A DNA stretch of 7,142 nt from an uncultured Pseudomonas sp. (GTDB taxonomy: Bacteria; Pseudomonadota; Gammaproteobacteria; Pseudomonadales; Pseudomonadaceae): positions 1 to 7,142 of the forward strand of contig CALMID010000532.1 of the NCBI GenBank assembly GCA_937863915.1, written 5' to 3'. Every line of letters begins with the position of its first letter. Within the stretch, counting starts at the first letter, position 1. The notes under the pieces were generated by a model. That model was not told the origin of the DNA, searched no databases, and was given only the letters and a program-made list of their open reading frames with translations. Shown piece after piece: positions 6,463 to 7,142 of this stretch. A program made the translations under genes and the position numbers.

Positions 6463-7142
6463 ATGCGTGCGCTTGCCAGCCTTTCCGCCGAAGTCCGTCA
6501 GTACCTGCTGGTCACCGGCAACTACTGGGCCTTCACCCTGACCGACGGCGCGCTGCGCATGCTGGTGGTGCTGCACTTCCACAGCCTCGGCTACTCGCCG
6601 TTGCAGGTGGCGCTGCTGTTCCTCTTCTACGAGCTGTTCGGCGTGGTCACCAACCTGTTCGGCGGCTACCTCGGCGCGCGCATCGGCCTGAACCGCACCA
6701 TGAACCTCGGGCTGGCGCTGCAGGTGGCGGCGCTGCTGATGCTGACGGTGCCGTCGCCCTGGCTCAGCGTGCCCTGGGTGATGGCGGCGCAGGCGCTGTC
6801 CGGCATCGCCAAGGACCTCAACAAGATGAGCGCCAAGAGCGCGATCAAGCTGCTGGTGCCGGGCGAGGCGCAGGGTCAGCTGTACCGCTGGGTGGCGCTG
6901 CTGACCGGGTCGAAGAACGCGCTCAAGGGCGTGGGCTTCTTCCTCGGTGGCGCCCTGCTGGCGCTGCTGGGGTTCGCCGGCGCGGTGCTGGCCATGGCGC
7001 TGGTGCTGGGGCTGATCTGGCTGGCCAGCCTGTGTCTGCTGCGCAATGACCTGGGCAAGGCCCGCGCCAAGCCGAAGTTCCGCGATCTGCTGTCCAAGAG
7101 CCGCGCGATCAACCTGCTGTCGGCGGCGCGGCTGTTCCTCTT
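6463..7142 (+). CDS. arsJ: ArsJ organoarsenical efflux permease (5' part)
   Basis: The first 226 codons of a major facilitator superfamily permease; the frame is open to the window edge, and the rest (the family is about 400 residues) lies outside. ArsJ exports 1-arseno-3-phosphoglycerate made by the neighbouring GAPDH, after which the compound falls apart outside the cell. About six hydrophobic segments are visible, roughly at 13-37, 46-70, 80-97, 101-115, 143-170 and 172-193. A loop GGYLGARIGLNRTM (67-80) resembles the facilitator motif between helices 2 and 3, and the GIAKDLNKMSAKSAIK stretch (114-129) looks like the typical ArsJ signature. The ATG at 6463 follows the GAPDH stop by 13 bases; its ribosome binding site (GTGAG) is modest, so translation is probably coupled to the upstream gene. 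Confidence 0.92.
   Translation, partial: MRALASLSAEVRQYLLVTGNYWAFTLTDGALRMLVVLHFHSLGYSPLQVALLFLFYELFGVVTNLFGGYLGARIGLNRTMNLGLALQVAALLMLTVPSPWLSVPWVMAAQALSGIAKDLNKMSAKSAIKLLVPGEAQGQLYRWVALLTGSKNALKGVGFFLGGALLALLGFAGAVLAMALVLGLIWLASLCLLRNDLGKARAKPKFRDLLSKSRAINLLSAARLFL

Noticed and set aside
5271..6464. Long minus-strand open frame (397 codons) opposite the GAPDH gene
   Set aside because: The opposite strand encodes a complete GAPDH with all catalytic residues; the composition rich in Gly, Ala, Val, Asp and His is typical of antisense frames in GC-rich genes.

Overview
The window is a chromosomal-type stretch of high-GC DNA, most likely from a gammaproteobacterium of the Pseudomonas group. That guess rests on strong G/C preference at third codon positions and on the look of the proteins; it is not proven by any marker gene. 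Almost the whole window is one arsenic-resistance locus built around a short AT-rich divergent control region at about 4543-4638.

Leftward from the control region (minus strand) run acr3 (arsenite permease, 4542-3493), arsA (double-headed arsenite-stimulated ATPase, 3479-1713) and, 76 bases further on, a membrane-anchored GGDEF diguanylate cyclase (1636-68). Rightward (plus strand) run a single gene that fuses a thioredoxin-type ArsC arsenate reductase to an ArsR repressor (4639-5415), an ArsJ-associated glyceraldehyde-3-phosphate dehydrogenase (5448-6449), and the first 226 codons of arsJ (6463 to the window edge). The first 67 bases hold only the edge of an unidentified neighbour.

The genes would work together as two parallel arsenate defences. 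In the first, ArsC reduces arsenate to arsenite, which Acr3 exports, probably helped by ArsA. In the second, the GAPDH joins arsenate to glyceraldehyde 3-phosphate, giving unstable 1-arseno-3-phosphoglycerate that ArsJ exports. The only regulator visible is the ArsR half of the fusion protein. It probably represses both divergent transcripts from operators in the AT-rich gap and is released when arsenite binds its Cys-Val-Cys motif.

The most notable features are the ArsC-ArsR fusion (enzyme that makes the inducer joined to the sensor that reads it), the diguanylate cyclase placed as a possible third gene of the acr3-arsA transcript with a strongly folded leader, and a 13-base palindrome lying on the -35 box of the rightward promoter. 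No mobile elements, tRNA, rRNA or CRISPR arrays were seen.
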